Positions 47,275 through 56,358 of a stretch of 64,000 bases of DNA are shown in pieces. The translations under genes and the position numbers were made by a program. Origin of the DNA: Streptomyces composti (GTDB lineage Bacteria; Actinomycetota; Actinomycetes; Streptomycetales; Streptomycetaceae); NCBI RefSeq assembly GCF_012034205.1, contig NZ_JAATEM010000004.1:124001-188000 (forward strand). Reading direction: 5' to 3'. The notes beneath the pieces are model-generated. The model saw only the letters and a list, made by a program, of their open reading frames with translations, did no database searches and was not told the origin of the DNA. The first letter of the stretch is position 1. Each line of letters starts with the position of its first letter.

Positions 47275-50200
47275 TCAGCCCTTGGTCGCGCGCGTGCTCT
47301 TCTTCGCGGCGGCCTTGGCGGTCTTCGTCGCCTTGGCCGTCTTGGCCGTCCTGCTCGCCTTGGCCGTGCTGTCGACCTTCTTGGTGGCGGTCTTCCGCGC
47401 GCTGGTCCTGGCGGCGACCGTCTTCTTCGCCGCGGCACCGCGCGGGGCACTCACCTGGGCGTCGCTGATCCGGTCGGCGCCGAGAATCTCCCGCAGGAAC
47501 TTGCCGGTGTGGCTGGCCGGGACCGCGGCGACCTGCTCGGGCGTGCCCTCGGCGACCACGAGGCCGCCGCCGGCGCCGCCCTCAGGGCCCATGTCGACGA
47601 TCCAGTCGGCCGTCTTGATCACGTCGAGGTTGTGCTCGATGACGATGACCGTGTTGCCCTTGTCGACCAGGCCGGACAGGACCTTGAGCAGTTTGCTGAT
47701 GTCCTCGAAGTGCAGTCCGGTGGTCGGCTCGTCCAGCACGTAGACCGTGCGGCCGGTGGAGCGCTTCTGCAGCTCGCTGGCGAGCTTGACGCGCTGCGCC
47801 TCACCGCCGGACAGGGTGGTCGCGGACTGGCCGAGCCGGACATAGCCCAGGCCGACGTCGTTGAGCGTCTTGAGGTGACGCGAGATCGCCGGGACCGCCT
47901 CGAAGAAGTGCATGGCCTCTTCGATCGGCATGTTGAGCACGTCCGCGATGGACTTGCCCTTGTAGTGGACCTCCAGGGTCTCCCGGTTGTAGCGGGCGCC
48001 GTGGCAGACCTCGCACGGGACGTAGACGTCCGGGAGGAAATTCATCTCGATCTTGATGGTGCCGTCGCCCGCGCAGTTCTCGCAGCGGCCGCCCTTGACG
48101 TTGAAGGAGAAGCGTCCGGGCTGGTAGCCGCGGACCTTCGCCTCGGTGGTCTCGGCGAACAGTCTGCGGACGTGGTCGAAGACGCCGGTGTAGGTGGCCG
48201 GGTTGGAGCGCGGGGTGCGGCCGATGGGCGACTGGTCGACGTGGACCACCTTGTCGACGAGGTCGTCGCCCTCCACCCGGGTGTGCCGTCCGGGGACGGA
48301 GCGGGCACCGTTCAGCTCGCGGGCCAGGTGCGTGTAGAGGATGTCGTTGACCAGCGTGGACTTGCCGGATCCCGAGACGCCGGTGACGGCGGTGAACACG
48401 CCCAGCGGGAACGAGACGTCGATGTCCCTGAGGTTGTTCTCGCGAGCGCCGTGCACCGTGAGCCGCCGCGTCGGGTCGACCGGGCGCCGGATCTCGGGCA
48501 GCGGAATGGACTTCTTGCCGGACAGGTACTGCCCGGTCTGCGACTCGGCGTTGGCGAGCAGCTCCTTCAGGGAGCCGCTGTGCACCACCTTGCCGCCGTG
48601 CTCACCGGCGCCCGGTCCGATGTCGACGATCCAGTCGGCGGTCTTGATGGTGTCCTCGTCGTGCTCCACGACGATCAGGGTGTTGCCCATGTCGCGGAGC
48701 CGGACGAGGGTCTCGATCAGCCGGTGGTTGTCCCGCTGGTGCAGGCCGATGGACGGCTCGTCGAGGACGTAGAGCACGCCGACGAGTCCGGAGCCGATCT
48801 GCGTGGCCAGGCGGATGCGCTGGGCCTCGCCGCCGGAGAGGGTGCCTGCGGCTCGGTTGAGCGAGAGGTAGTCCAGGCCGACGTCGACCAGGAAGCGCAG
48901 CCGCTCGTTGACCTCTTTCAGCACCCGCTCGGCGATCTTCTTGTCGCGGGCGGACAGCTTGAGCTCGCCCAGGAAATCCGCGCAGTCGCTGATGGACATG
49001 GCGGAGACCTCGGCGATCGACTTGCCCATGATCGTGACGGCGAGGACGACCGGCTTCAGGCGCGTGCCCTCACAGGCGGGGCAGGGCACCTCGCGCATAT
49101 AGCCCTCGAAGCGCTCCCGGCTGGCGTCGCTCTCGGCCTCGCTGTGCCGGCGTTTGACGAAGGGGACGGCCCCCTCGAAGGCCGTGGTGTAGCGGCGCTC
49201 GCGGCCGTAGCGGTTGCGGTAGCGGACCTCGATCTGGGTCTTGTGCCCGTACAGCAGGGCCTTCTTGGCGCGCTGCGGCAGCCCGGCGAACGGGATGTCG
49301 GTGCGGAAGCCGAGCGCGTCGGCGAGGGCGCCGATGAGACGGCCGAAGTAGTCCTTGGTGTGGCCGTGCGACCAGGGGTGGATGGCGCCCTCGTCGAGGG
49401 TCTTCTCCTGGTCCGGGACGATCAGCTCCGGGTCGACCTCCATGCGCGTGCCGATGCCGGTGCACTCGGGGCAGGCGCCGAAGGGCGAGTTGAACGAGAA
49501 GGAGCGCGGCTCCAGCTCCTCGAAGGACAGGTCGTCGTACGGGCAGTACAGGTGCTCGGAGTACATCCGCTCGCGCTCGGGGTCGTCCTCGGGGAGGTCG
49601 ACGAAGTCGAGCACGACCATGCCGCCGGACAGGCCGAGGGCGGTCTCCACGGAGTCGGTGAGGCGGCGCTTGGCGGAGTCCTTCACCGTGAGGCGGTCGA
49701 CGACCACCTCGATGGTGTGCTTCTCCTGCTTCTTCAGCGCGGGCGGGTTGGCGAGCTGGACCGTCTCGCCGTCCACCCGGGCACGGGAGTAGCCCTTGGC
49801 CTGGAGGTCGGCGAACAGGTCGACGAACTCGCCCTTGCGCTCGCGCACCAGCGGCGACAGCACCTGGAAGCGGCTCCCTTCCGGAAGCTCCAGGACCTTG
49901 TCGACGATGGCCTGCGGCGACTGGCGCGAGATGGGCCGGCCGCACTCGGGGCAGTGCGGCTTGCCGATGCGCGCGAAGAGCAGGCGGAGATAGTCGTAGA
50001 CCTCGGTGATGGTGCCCACCGTGGAGCGCGGGTTGCGCGAGGTCGACTTCTGGTCGATGGAGACCGCCGGGGACAGGCCCTCGATGAAGTCGACGTCCGG
50101 CTTGTCCATCTGCCCGAGGAACTGCCGGGCGTAGGAGGAGAGCGACTCCACGTAGCGCCGCTGCCCCTCGGCGAAGATCGTGTCGAAGGCCAGCGAGGAC

Positions 50201-50313
50201 TTGCCCGACCCCGACAAACCCGTGAAGACGATGAGCGAGTCGCGCGGGAGGTCGAGCGAGACATTCTTCAGGTTGTGCTCGCGCGCGCCACGGACGATGA
50301 GACGGTCGGCCAC
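47275..50313 (-). CDS. uvrA: UvrA, excinuclease ABC subunit A, with basic C-terminal tail
   Basis: A 1012-aa DNA-damage sensor with two ABC ATPase modules: Walker [10 protein letters not shown] and GVSGSGKST, signatures [12 protein letters not shown] and [12 protein letters not shown], and zinc modules at [19 protein letters not shown] and CENCAGDG with CEVCHG. The GTG at 50313 ([15 protein letters not shown]) is chosen; another GTG 12 nt upstream sits too near the AAAGG. The last 55 or so residues are a Lys/Ala/Thr-rich tail like histone H1 repeats, absent from E. coli UvrA. A DNA-damage-type promoter lies at 50392-50370. Confidence 0.97.
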   Translation of the reverse strand: MADRLIVRGAREHNLKNVSLDLPRDSLIVFTGLSGSGKSSLAFDTIFAEGQRRYVESLSSYARQFLGQMDKPDVDFIEGLSPAVSIDQKSTSRNPRSTVGTITEVYDYLRLLFARIGKPHCPECGRPISRQSPQAIVDKVLELPEGSRFQVLSPLVRERKGEFVDLFADLQAKGYSRARVDGETVQLANPPALKKQEKHTIEVVVDRLTVKDSAKRRLTDSVETALGLSGGMVVLDFVDLPEDDPERERMYSEHLYCPYDDLSFEELEPRSFSFNSPFGACPECTGIGTRMEVDPELIVPDQEKTLDEGAIHPWSHGHTKDYFGRLIGALADALGFRTDIPFAGLPQRAKKALLYGHKTQIEVRYRNRYGRERRYTTAFEGAVPFVKRRHSEAESDASRERFEGYMREVPCPACEGTRLKPVVLAVTIMGKSIAEVSAMSISDCADFLGELKLSARDKKIAERVLKEVNERLRFLVDVGLDYLSLNRAAGTLSGGEAQRIRLATQIGSGLVGVLYVLDEPSIGLHQRDNHRLIETLVRLRDMGNTLIVVEHDEDTIKTADWIVDIGPGAGEHGGKVVHSGSLKELLANAESQTGQYLSGKKSIPLPEIRRPVDPTRRLTVHGARENNLRDIDVSFPLGVFTAVTGVSGSGKSTLVNDILYTHLARELNGARSVPGRHTRVEGDDLVDKVVHVDQSPIGRTPRSNPATYTGVFDHVRRLFAETTEAKVRGYQPGRFSFNVKGGRCENCAGDGTIKIEMNFLPDVYVPCEVCHGARYNRETLEVHYKGKSIADVLNMPIEEAMHFFEAVPAISRHLKTLNDVGLGYVRLGQSATTLSGGEAQRVKLASELQKRSTGRTVYVLDEPTTGLHFEDISKLLKVLSGLVDKGNTVIVIEHNLDVIKTADWIVDMGPEGGAGGGLVVAEGTPEQVAAVPASHTGKFLREILGADRISDAQVSAPRGAAAKKTVAARTSARKTATKKVDSTAKASRTAKTAKATKTAKAAAKKSTRATKG

Positions 50314-50369
50314 GCCGGTCCGCACCTTTCTTGAGAGAAGTGACAGGGGCGGGGCCCCCGTGCTTTCTC

Positions 50370-50392
50370 AGACTAGGGGGAGCCACTGACAA
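50370..50392 (-). promoter_or_regulatory. RecA-NDp/PafBC-type promoter of uvrA
   Basis: TTGTCAGTG (50392-50384), 8 nt, TAGTCT (50375-50370). It matches TTGTCRGTG-N8-TAnnnT fully. The predicted leader is about 50 nt. Confidence 0.8.
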
Positions 50393-50523
50393 CGCCGGTC
50401 GGATTCACCGGTTGACAACAAACCCCGGCCATCCAGCATGCCCGACGCCACCCACGACCATATAGCACGTGCATTCGATTTATGGTGCGGCTTCACCGCC
50501 TTCCCCCGAAGGTGTGGCGCGAC

Positions 50524-50529
50524 TAGGGT
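50524..50529 (+). promoter_or_regulatory. -10 element TAGGGT of a leaderless promoter
   Basis: TAGGGT followed by 7 nt and then the ATG of the maleylpyruvate-isomerase-like gene. No TGTC element is present upstream, unlike uvrB and ogt. Confidence 0.55.
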
Positions 50530-50536
50530 CAGCAGC

Positions 50537-51226
50537 ATGATTGATCACGCTCATGACCTGGAGCTTGTACAAGCCGCGACCGACCGGCTGCTCACCGCCG
50601 TCGGCGCCCTGGACGACGCGGCTGTGACCCAGTCGTCACGACTTCCCGGCTGGACCCGCGGCCACGTCCTGGCCCATCTGTCCCGGAACGCCGACGCCCT
50701 GGTGAACGTCCTCGAGGGCCGGCCCATGTACATCTCCGGTCAGGCGCGCGAGGCCGACATCGAAGCCGGCGCCCCGCGCCCGCTCGACGAGCAGCTCGCC
50801 GATCTGCGCGGGAGCGCGGAGCGCTTCCGGCGGGCCGCCGCCGCTCCGCAGGACTGGTCGCGGACCGTGGAGCTGCGCAACGGGGTCACGGACCAGGCGG
50901 CCCGGGTGCCGTTCCGGCGCTGGATCGAGGTGGAGCTGCACCACGTGGACCTCGGCATCGGCTACGAGCTCGAGGACCTGCCCGCCGAGTTCGTGGAGCG
51001 GGAGATCGACTTCCTGGCCCGGCGGTTCGCCGGGCACGAGAACGTGCCGGGGACGACGGTCACCGCCGAGGACGGACGGTCCTGGACCACCGGGGGCGGC
51101 GCGGAGGGCGGCCCGGTGCTGGTGGAGGGTCCGGCCACCGAGCTGCTCGGCTGGCTCGCCGGACGGCGGGACGGCTCGGCGCTGCGGGTGAAGGGCGGCG
51201 CCCTGCCCGCTCTGCCGCCACTCTAG
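50537..51226 (+). CDS. Maleylpyruvate isomerase-family (mycothiol-dependent, DinB-like) protein
   Basis: A 229-aa protein. The N-terminal DinB-like metal-binding bundle has LPGWTRGHVLAHLSRNADALVN (first His ligand) and RWIEVELHHVDLGIGY (further His). A C-terminal domain (VTAEDGRSWTTGGG to VEGPATELLGWLAGR) resembles the sterol-carrier-like end of MDMPI proteins. Members use mycothiol to isomerise or detoxify substrates; the actual substrate here is unknown. The ATG lies 7 nt after TAGGGT (leaderless). Confidence 0.88.
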   Translation: MIDHAHDLELVQAATDRLLTAVGALDDAAVTQSSRLPGWTRGHVLAHLSRNADALVNVLEGRPMYISGQAREADIEAGAPRPLDEQLADLRGSAERFRRAAAAPQDWSRTVELRNGVTDQAARVPFRRWIEVELHHVDLGIGYELEDLPAEFVEREIDFLARRFAGHENVPGTTVTAEDGRSWTTGGGAEGGPVLVEGPATELLGWLAGRRDGSALRVKGGALPALPPL

Positions 51227-51335
51227 ACAGGTCCCGACGGGTCCGGACGGTTCCGACGGGTCCGGACGGGCGCAGTCCGGCACAGCCCAGCACCGCGGTG
51301 CCGGCGGCAATCGCACGGCGGCGCGGTTGCCGCTA

Positions 51336-51341
51336 TAGGCT
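51336..51341 (+). promoter_or_regulatory. -10 element TAGGCT of a leaderless promoter
   Basis: TAGGCT followed by 7 nt and the ATG at 51349 of the metallo-hydrolase gene. Confidence 0.55.
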
Positions 51342-51348
51342 GACGACC

Positions 51349-52005
51349 ATGACGTACAGCGGTCGGGTGACGGTCGGCGGCCCCGCCGACGTGCACGAAC
51401 TCAAGGATCTGATGATCACCAAGATCGCGGTCGGCCCCATGGACAACAACGCCTATCTGCTGCGTTGCCGGGCCACCGACGAGCAGTTGCTGATCGACGC
51501 GGCCAATGACGCGGACACGCTGCTGGGCACCATCGGAGACGACGGTCTCGCGTCCGTCGTCACCACCCACCGGCACCCCGACCACTGGCAGGCGCTCGCC
51601 GCGGTGGTGGAGGCCACCGGGGCCCGCACCTACGCGGGCCGCGAGGACGCCGAGGGCATCCCGGTGCCCACCGACGTGCTCGTGGACGACGGCGATGTGA
51701 TCCGCGTGGGCCAGGTCGAACTCACCGCCCGCCATCTGGTGGGGCACACTCCGGGGTCGATCGCCCTGATCTACGACGACCCGCACGGACATCCTCATGT
51801 GTTCACCGGGGACTGCCTCTTCCCTGGTGGCGTGGGCAACACCCACAAGGACCCCAAGGCCTTCGCCAGCCTGATGCACGACGTGGAGACCAAGATCTTC
51901 GACGTGCTGCCCGACGAGACCTGGGTCTACCCCGGGCACGGCGACGACACCACGCTGGGCGCGGAGCGCCCCCACCTGCCGGAGTGGCGCGCCCGCGGCT
52001 GGTGA
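51349..52005 (+). CDS. MBL-fold metallo-hydrolase (glyoxalase II-like)
   Basis: A 218-aa metallo-beta-lactamase-fold protein with the zinc motif THRHPDH, a later His in HLVGHTPGS, the bridging Asp in FTGDCLFPGG, and the final His in VYPGHGDDTTLG. The length and GHGDDTTLGAERP end fit hydroxyacylglutathione-hydrolase-like enzymes; in this mycothiol-using lineage the thioester substrate would differ. The ATG is leaderless. It lies directly downstream of the mycothiol-type isomerase gene on the same strand but has its own promoter. Confidence 0.9.
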   Translation: MTYSGRVTVGGPADVHELKDLMITKIAVGPMDNNAYLLRCRATDEQLLIDAANDADTLLGTIGDDGLASVVTTHRHPDHWQALAAVVEATGARTYAGREDAEGIPVPTDVLVDDGDVIRVGQVELTARHLVGHTPGSIALIYDDPHGHPHVFTGDCLFPGGVGNTHKDPKAFASLMHDVETKIFDVLPDETWVYPGHGDDTTLGAERPHLPEWRARGW

Positions 52006-52119
52006 CCGGCCGGGTGCGGGCCCGGTGACCGCACCGCACCGGTGGCGCGGTCCGGGGCGGCCGCCCAGTGGCGCGCCCGCGGCGGGCTGCCGGCTCGGGC
52101 GGCGGGGCCGCGCGGCGTT

Positions 52120-52593
52120 CTACGCCTCCGCCAGCCCCGCGCCGGCCAGCTTCGCGATCCGCTCCACCGCGAACACATAGCCCTGGACGCCGCACCCCGC
52201 GATCACGCCGTCGGCGCGCAGCGAGACGTACGAGTGGTGCCGGAACTCCTCACGCCGGTGGATGTTGGAGATGTGCACCTCGATCACGGGCAGATCGTCG
52301 CAGGCGTTGAGCGCGTCCAGGATGGCGACCGAGGTGTGCGAGTAGGCGCCCGGGTTGATCACCACTCCGCAGTGGTCGAGCCGCGCTTCCTGGATCCAGT
52401 CGACCAGCTGCCCCTCGTGGTTGGACTGCCGGAAGTCCACCGTGCCGCCGTGGGCCGCCGCGGCCTTGACGCACATCGCCTCGACGTCGGCGAGCGTGTC
52501 GGACCCGTAGATCTCCGGCTGCCGCTGCCCGAGGAGGTTCAGATTGGGTCCGTTGAGGATCATGATCGGGGCGCTGGCCAGGCTGCGGGGCAC
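52120..52593 (-). CDS. aroQ: Type II 3-dehydroquinate dehydratase
   Basis: A 157-aa enzyme of the shikimate pathway converting 3-dehydroquinate to 3-dehydroshikimate. Motifs are [19 protein letters not shown] with the active Tyr, [27 protein letters not shown] and the C-terminal [10 protein letters not shown]. The GTG start at 52593 has GGAGGAGCC upstream. The N-terminus before ILNGPN is slightly long ([10 protein letters not shown]). It may also serve quinate degradation; no linked shikimate genes are present. Confidence 0.95.
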   Translation of the reverse strand: MPRSLASAPIMILNGPNLNLLGQRQPEIYGSDTLADVEAMCVKAAAAHGGTVDFRQSNHEGQLVDWIQEARLDHCGVVINPGAYSHTSVAILDALNACDDLPVIEVHISNIHRREEFRHHSYVSLRADGVIAGCGVQGYVFAVERIAKLAGAGLAEA

Positions 52594-52762
52594 GGTGAGG
52601 CTCCTCCGGTCCGTACGGGGCGGGGTGCGGTGACGGCACGCCACCGCTGCACACGGTTTATCACGATGCGCCGGCCGCACGACCCCTCCGGCCTGCCGGG
52701 ATGACGCGGGCAGCCCTCCTTCCCCGGGCGAGCGATGGCCCGTGGCGCAGCGCCGCGGTGCG

Positions 52763-53863
52763 TCACGGGTTGATCGCCAGTTCCAGGTAGGCCGCGAGCA
52801 GGACCAGGTGGACTCCGCCCTGGAGCGGGGTGGCGCGGCCGGGGACGATGGTGAGGGCGCCCACCACCACGGTCAGGGCGAGCAGCACCATGTGGGTGTT
52901 GCCGAGGCCGAGGACGAGGGGGCCGGAGAGCCAGAGCGAGGCGAGGGCGACCGCGGGGATGGTCAGGCCGATGCTGGCCATCGCCGAGCCGAGCGCCAGG
53001 TTGAGGCTGGTCTGCACGCGGTCGCGGCGTGCGGCGCGCACCGCGGCGATCGTCTCCGGGAGCAGCACCATCAGCGCGATGATCACACCGACGACGGCGT
53101 GCGGCAGACCTGCGGCGTCCACGCCGGACTCGATGGTGGGCGAGACACCCTTGGCGAGGCCGACCACGCCGACCAGGGCCAGGGTCAGCAGTCCCAGGCT
53201 CATCAGGGCCGTGCGGGTGGAGGGGGGATCGGCGTGCACCTCGGCGGTGATGGGATCGCCCTGCCTGGTGATCGGCAGGAAGTAGTCGCGGTGCCGCACG
53301 GTCTGGGTCGCCACGAACAGGCCGTAGAGAATCAGCGAGGAGACCGCGGCGAAGGTGAGCTGGACCGAGGTGAACTCCGGGCCGGGCTTGGTCGTCGTGA
53401 AAGTGGGCAGCACCAGGCTGAGCGTGGCCAGGGTGGCGACGGTGGAGAGCGCGGCGCCGGTGCCCTCCGAGTTGAAGATGGCGGTTCCGTGCCGCAGGGA
53501 GGCGACCAGCAGGCTCAGTCCGACCACGCCGTTGCAGGTGATCATCACCGCGGCGAACACGGTGTCCCGGGCGAGGGTGGCGCTCTTGCCGCCGCCGTCG
53601 GCCATCAGCGTGACGATCAGCGCCACCTCGATGACCGTGACGGCGACGGCGAGGACCAGTGAGCCGAAGGGTTCGCCGACCCGGAGGGCCACGACCTCGG
53701 CATGGTGCACCGCCGCCAGCACGGCGCAGGCGAGGATCAGCGTCGCCAGTGCCACGACCACGCCGGGCAGATCGCGGCCCCAGGTGAGGATCAGCAGGAC
53801 TGCGGCGAGCACCGGTGCCAGAAGAGTCCACTGTGCCAGGAGTGGCCTGAGCCGCTCGATCAT
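52763..53863 (-). CDS. Ca2+/H+ antiporter-type (CaxA/ChaA-like) membrane protein
   Basis: A 366-aa CaCA-superfamily exchanger with about eleven helices. The two alpha-repeats are visible: [18 protein letters not shown] with a conserved Glu followed by [14 protein letters not shown], and [37 protein letters not shown] with the second Glu. It would exchange cytoplasmic Ca2+ or related divalent cations for protons. The start is probably the ATG at 53863; an upstream TTG at 53887 is possible, and neither has a clear ribosome-binding site. It lies just downstream of terC on the same strand, suggesting a metal-homeostasis pair. Confidence 0.9.
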   Translation of the reverse strand: MIERLRPLLAQWTLLAPVLAAVLLILTWGRDLPGVVVALATLILACAVLAAVHHAEVVALRVGEPFGSLVLAVAVTVIEVALIVTLMADGGGKSATLARDTVFAAVMITCNGVVGLSLLVASLRHGTAIFNSEGTGAALSTVATLATLSLVLPTFTTTKPGPEFTSVQLTFAAVSSLILYGLFVATQTVRHRDYFLPITRQGDPITAEVHADPPSTRTALMSLGLLTLALVGVVGLAKGVSPTIESGVDAAGLPHAVVGVIIALMVLLPETIAAVRAARRDRVQTSLNLALGSAMASIGLTIPAVALASLWLSGPLVLGLGNTHMVLLALTVVVGALTIVPGRATPLQGGVHLVLLAAYLELAINP

Positions 53864-53941
53864 GAGGCGATCGTCCCAGAGGTCCAAGGGCCCCGCACCT
53901 GGTCGTACGGGGTCCGTGCGGTCTGCTCAGGCGGCATGCGG

Positions 53942-54943
53942 TCAGGCATCGACACTCTTCTTCCCGGGGCTCTCGGCACCGCCGCCCGCCGCCTCGGCCG
54001 CCGACTGCTTCCGCGAGGCGCGCAGGCTGGTGAGGGTGGTGACGATCAGGACGGAACAGATCACGCCGAGCGAGACGGGGATGCCGATCTCGGGAACGTG
54101 GACCCCCGACTCGTGCAGCGCGTGCAGCACCAGCTTCACTCCGATGAAGCCCAGGATGACGGACAGCCCGTAGGAGAGGTGGACCAGCCTTTTCAGCAGT
54201 CCGCCGATCAGGAAGTACAGCTGCCTGAGCCCCATCAGGGCGAACGCGTTGGCCGTGAACACGATGTACGGATCCTGGGTGAGGCCGAAGATCGCGGGGA
54301 TGGAGTCCAGCGCGAACAGCACGTCGGTGGTGCCGATGGCGAGCATCACGACCAGCATCGGGGTCATGACCCGCTTGCCGTTCTCGCGGATCCACAGCTT
54401 GGTGCCGTGGTAGCGGTCGGCCACGCCGAAGCGGCGTTCGGCGGCCTGGAGCAGCTTGTTCTCCTCATACTGCTCGTCCTGCTCCTCGGCCCGCGCCTCC
54501 TGGATGAGCTTCCAGGCGGTCCAGATGAGGAAGGCGCCGAAGATGTAGAACACCCAGGCGAAGCTGGCGATGATCGCCGCGCCCGCGGCGATGAAGACGG
54601 CCCGCAGCACCAGGGCTATGAGCACACCGACCAGCAGCACCCGCTGCTGGTACTGCGACGGCACCGCGAACTTCGCCATGATCAGGACGAAGACGAAGAG
54701 GTTGTCGACGCTCAGCGATTTCTCGGTGATGAAGCCGGCGAAGAACTCGCCGGCGGGTGCGCCTCCGGCGAAGACCAGCAGGCCGATCCCGAAGAGCGCG
54801 GCCAGGGCGATCCAGACGACGGTCCAGATCCCGGCTTCCCTGACGGAGACGTCATGCGGCGTGCGGCCGATGAAGAAGTCGACGGCGATCAGCAGGCAGA
54901 GCCCCGCGATCGTCAGGCCCCACAGGGTCGGGGAAACATCCAC
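53942..54943 (-). CDS. terC: TerC/Alx-family membrane protein (probable Mn2+ exporter)
   Basis: A 333-aa TerC protein with about nine helices. Conserved acidic motifs are ITEKSLSVDNLFVFVLI and IGTTDVLFALDSIPAIFGLT, whose Asp residues probably bind the metal. VSPTLWGLTIAGLCLLIAVDF is the first helix. TerC/Alx proteins are linked to Mn2+ export and metalation of secreted proteins. The GTG start has GGAGG 4 nt upstream, and a Mn2+ riboswitch lies in the leader. A charged C-terminal tail (SRKQSAAEAAGGGAESPGKK) follows. It is adjacent to a cation antiporter and Ter-system genes. Confidence 0.94.
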   Translation of the reverse strand: MDVSPTLWGLTIAGLCLLIAVDFFIGRTPHDVSVREAGIWTVVWIALAALFGIGLLVFAGGAPAGEFFAGFITEKSLSVDNLFVFVLIMAKFAVPSQYQQRVLLVGVLIALVLRAVFIAAGAAIIASFAWVFYIFGAFLIWTAWKLIQEARAEEQDEQYEENKLLQAAERRFGVADRYHGTKLWIRENGKRVMTPMLVVMLAIGTTDVLFALDSIPAIFGLTQDPYIVFTANAFALMGLRQLYFLIGGLLKRLVHLSYGLSVILGFIGVKLVLHALHESGVHVPEIGIPVSLGVICSVLIVTTLTSLRASRKQSAAEAAGGGAESPGKKSVDA

Positions 54944-54947
54944 TGCG

Positions 54948-54998
54948 CCTCCGGCAGATTCGTCACTGGGCAATAGTCGGCGTCTTCGCTGCCGGAGG
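54948..54998 (-). promoter_or_regulatory. Anti-Shine-Dalgarno hairpin of terC (riboswitch expression platform)
   Basis: Perfect 10-bp arms CCTCCGGCAG (54998-54989) and CTGCCGGAGG (54957-54948) with a 31-nt loop sequester the GGAGG lying 4 nt before the terC GTG. The 5' arm is shared with the aptamer P1 helix, so the two structures exclude each other. Confidence 0.75.
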
Positions 54999-55122
54999 TC
55001 TCTTCCGCCCGGATTCGCGCGATGACAGCGCGGTACTGAACCTCGGGCCGACGCCCCGGGATCTGGTCCGATCCGTATTGACGGGGTCGCCGCACAGACA
55101 GGGAGTACTCCCCTCCGTGCCA
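54992..55122 (-). ncRNA. yybP-ykoY (Mn2+-sensing) riboswitch upstream of terC
   Basis: The minus-strand leader contains GGGGAGTA (55113-55106), CCGTCAATACGG (around 55083-55073) and the closing AGACCTCCG. P1 forms between CGGAGG (55117-55112) and CCTCCG (54998-54993), as in the classical AAAGGGGAGUA...GACCUUU layout. A TATGGT -10 (55131-55126) with TTTACC 18 bp upstream would start transcription just before the aptamer. CCTCCGGCAG (54998-54989) is also perfectly complementary to CTGCCGGAGG (54957-54948), which holds the terC ribosome-binding site, so Mn2+ binding should free translation. Confidence 0.8.
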
Positions 55123-55142
55123 CGAACCATACCCGCTTCACC

Positions 55143-55210
55143 AAGGACTGGTAAAGGGATGGGTAAAAGAAGGGACAAGTGCGCAGGTCAGCCTGGCTTT
55201 ACCAATCCTT
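55143..55210. repeat. 14-bp inverted repeat upstream of the terC leader
   Basis: AAGGACTGGTAAAG (55143-55156) and CTTTACCAATCCTT (55197-55210) pair at 13 of 14 positions across 40 nt. The left arm overlaps the proposed terC -35 region, and GGTAAA occurs again between the arms (55162-55167). It could be an operator pair or a terminator for the upstream TerD-fusion gene. Confidence 0.55.
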
Positions 55211-55260
55211 GATCGCGGAGCCGGGGGAGCCCGGCTGCATCCGGCCGCCGCCCGGGGCCG

Positions 55261-56358
55261 TCAGCGGTTCCAGGCGCGGCGGGCCTCGGCGACCTTGGTG
55301 AGCACCTGGTGGAGCACCTGGCTGCCCGCCGGCACGAGCGTGGGCTCGTACGTCCAGGCGTGCCCGACCCAGGGGTCGGCCAGGTGGTTGTCGGCGACCG
55401 GCGTGAGCCGGAGCAGCGACCGCCACAGCGGATCGAGCAGCGGGCCGAACCCGGCGGACTCCTGGCGGTCCGCGACCATCATCAGGTGCACCCCGACCGC
55501 GGGGCCCTCGTCGGCGAGGTAGCGCAGCTGGTTGACGGCCCGGTCGTCGAAGCCGTGCGGGAAGTCGTTGACGATCAGCAGCTGCTGGGACATGTCGAAA
55601 CCGGGCGGCAGGGCGTCCGGGGCGCCGCCGCGCAGCGCCATCTGTACCAGGTCGACCCGCTGGGTGAGCCGGCCGAGCGTCTCCGACACGCCCGCCGCGC
55701 CCTGGGCGGGCGGGAACGTGAGCACCCCGGTCTGGGTCAGCGGCGCCAGCGCCTGGGCGCCCGACCCGGCCGGGTCGATGACGTGCACGGTGAACTCGCC
55801 GGCCGGGTAGACGGCGAGCAGCCGGGCCGCGTGCGCCACCGCGGTGTCCATGGCGAGGCGGCGCATCTCGTGCGCGTCGTGGAAGGAGCCGTCGAGGGAC
55901 TCGGCCCGCCCGCTGTCGATCCACAGGCCCCGCTCCAGCGGCAGCCGGAGCAGCATCGGGATGCGCAGCCGCTCGGCCTCCGGCAGACGCAGATCGCCCA
56001 GGCGCAGCGCCATGGGTATCTCCATCGGCACCTTGTAGGCGTGCCAGACGGGGTTGTCCCAGCGGGCGAAGGCCGGCGGCAGCGCCGGCTCGACCACCTC
56101 GGACTCGGCGACCAGCTGGGCGATGTCCCGGTCGAGCGCCTCGCGGGCCCGGTCGACGAGCTGGGCGTGCCGGGCGCGGGCGGCCTCACGCGCGGCGTCG
56201 GCCTGACCGCCGATCCGGCTGCGCGGGTCGGACAGGACCTGCTCCAGCTCCTTGTCCATGCGGGACTCGGCGAAGTCGACCGCACTGCGGTAGGCGGCGG
56301 TGGTGCGGGCCAGGTCCTCGAACATGCCCCAGACCTGGTTGTAGAGCCGCTCCTCCAT
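55261..56358 (-). CDS. C-terminal fragment: FtsK-like domain lacking a P-loop
   Basis: A 365-aa open frame from an internal ATG (MEERLYNQVWGMFEDLARTT). A helical N-part is followed by an alpha/beta domain resembling FtsK/SpoIIIE ATPases (FTVHVIDPAGSGAQAL, LLIVNDFPHGFDDRAVNQL, VGVHLMMVADRQES) but without a recognisable Walker A, so nucleotide binding is doubtful. There is no ribosome-binding site close to the ATG. As the gene stands, this part would be made only by internal initiation or frameshifting. Confidence 0.7.
   Translation of the reverse strand: MEERLYNQVWGMFEDLARTTAAYRSAVDFAESRMDKELEQVLSDPRSRIGGQADAAREAARARHAQLVDRAREALDRDIAQLVAESEVVEPALPPAFARWDNPVWHAYKVPMEIPMALRLGDLRLPEAERLRIPMLLRLPLERGLWIDSGRAESLDGSFHDAHEMRRLAMDTAVAHAARLLAVYPAGEFTVHVIDPAGSGAQALAPLTQTGVLTFPPAQGAAGVSETLGRLTQRVDLVQMALRGGAPDALPPGFDMSQQLLIVNDFPHGFDDRAVNQLRYLADEGPAVGVHLMMVADRQESAGFGPLLDPLWRSLLRLTPVADNHLADPWVGHAWTYEPTLVPAGSQVLHQVLTKVAEARRAWNR

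Noticed and set aside
50507..50529. PafBC-type element before the maleylpyruvate-isomerase-like gene
   Set aside because: The TAGGGT -10 is good, but the 9-mer at the right spacing (CGAAGGTGT) does not match TTGTCRGTG.
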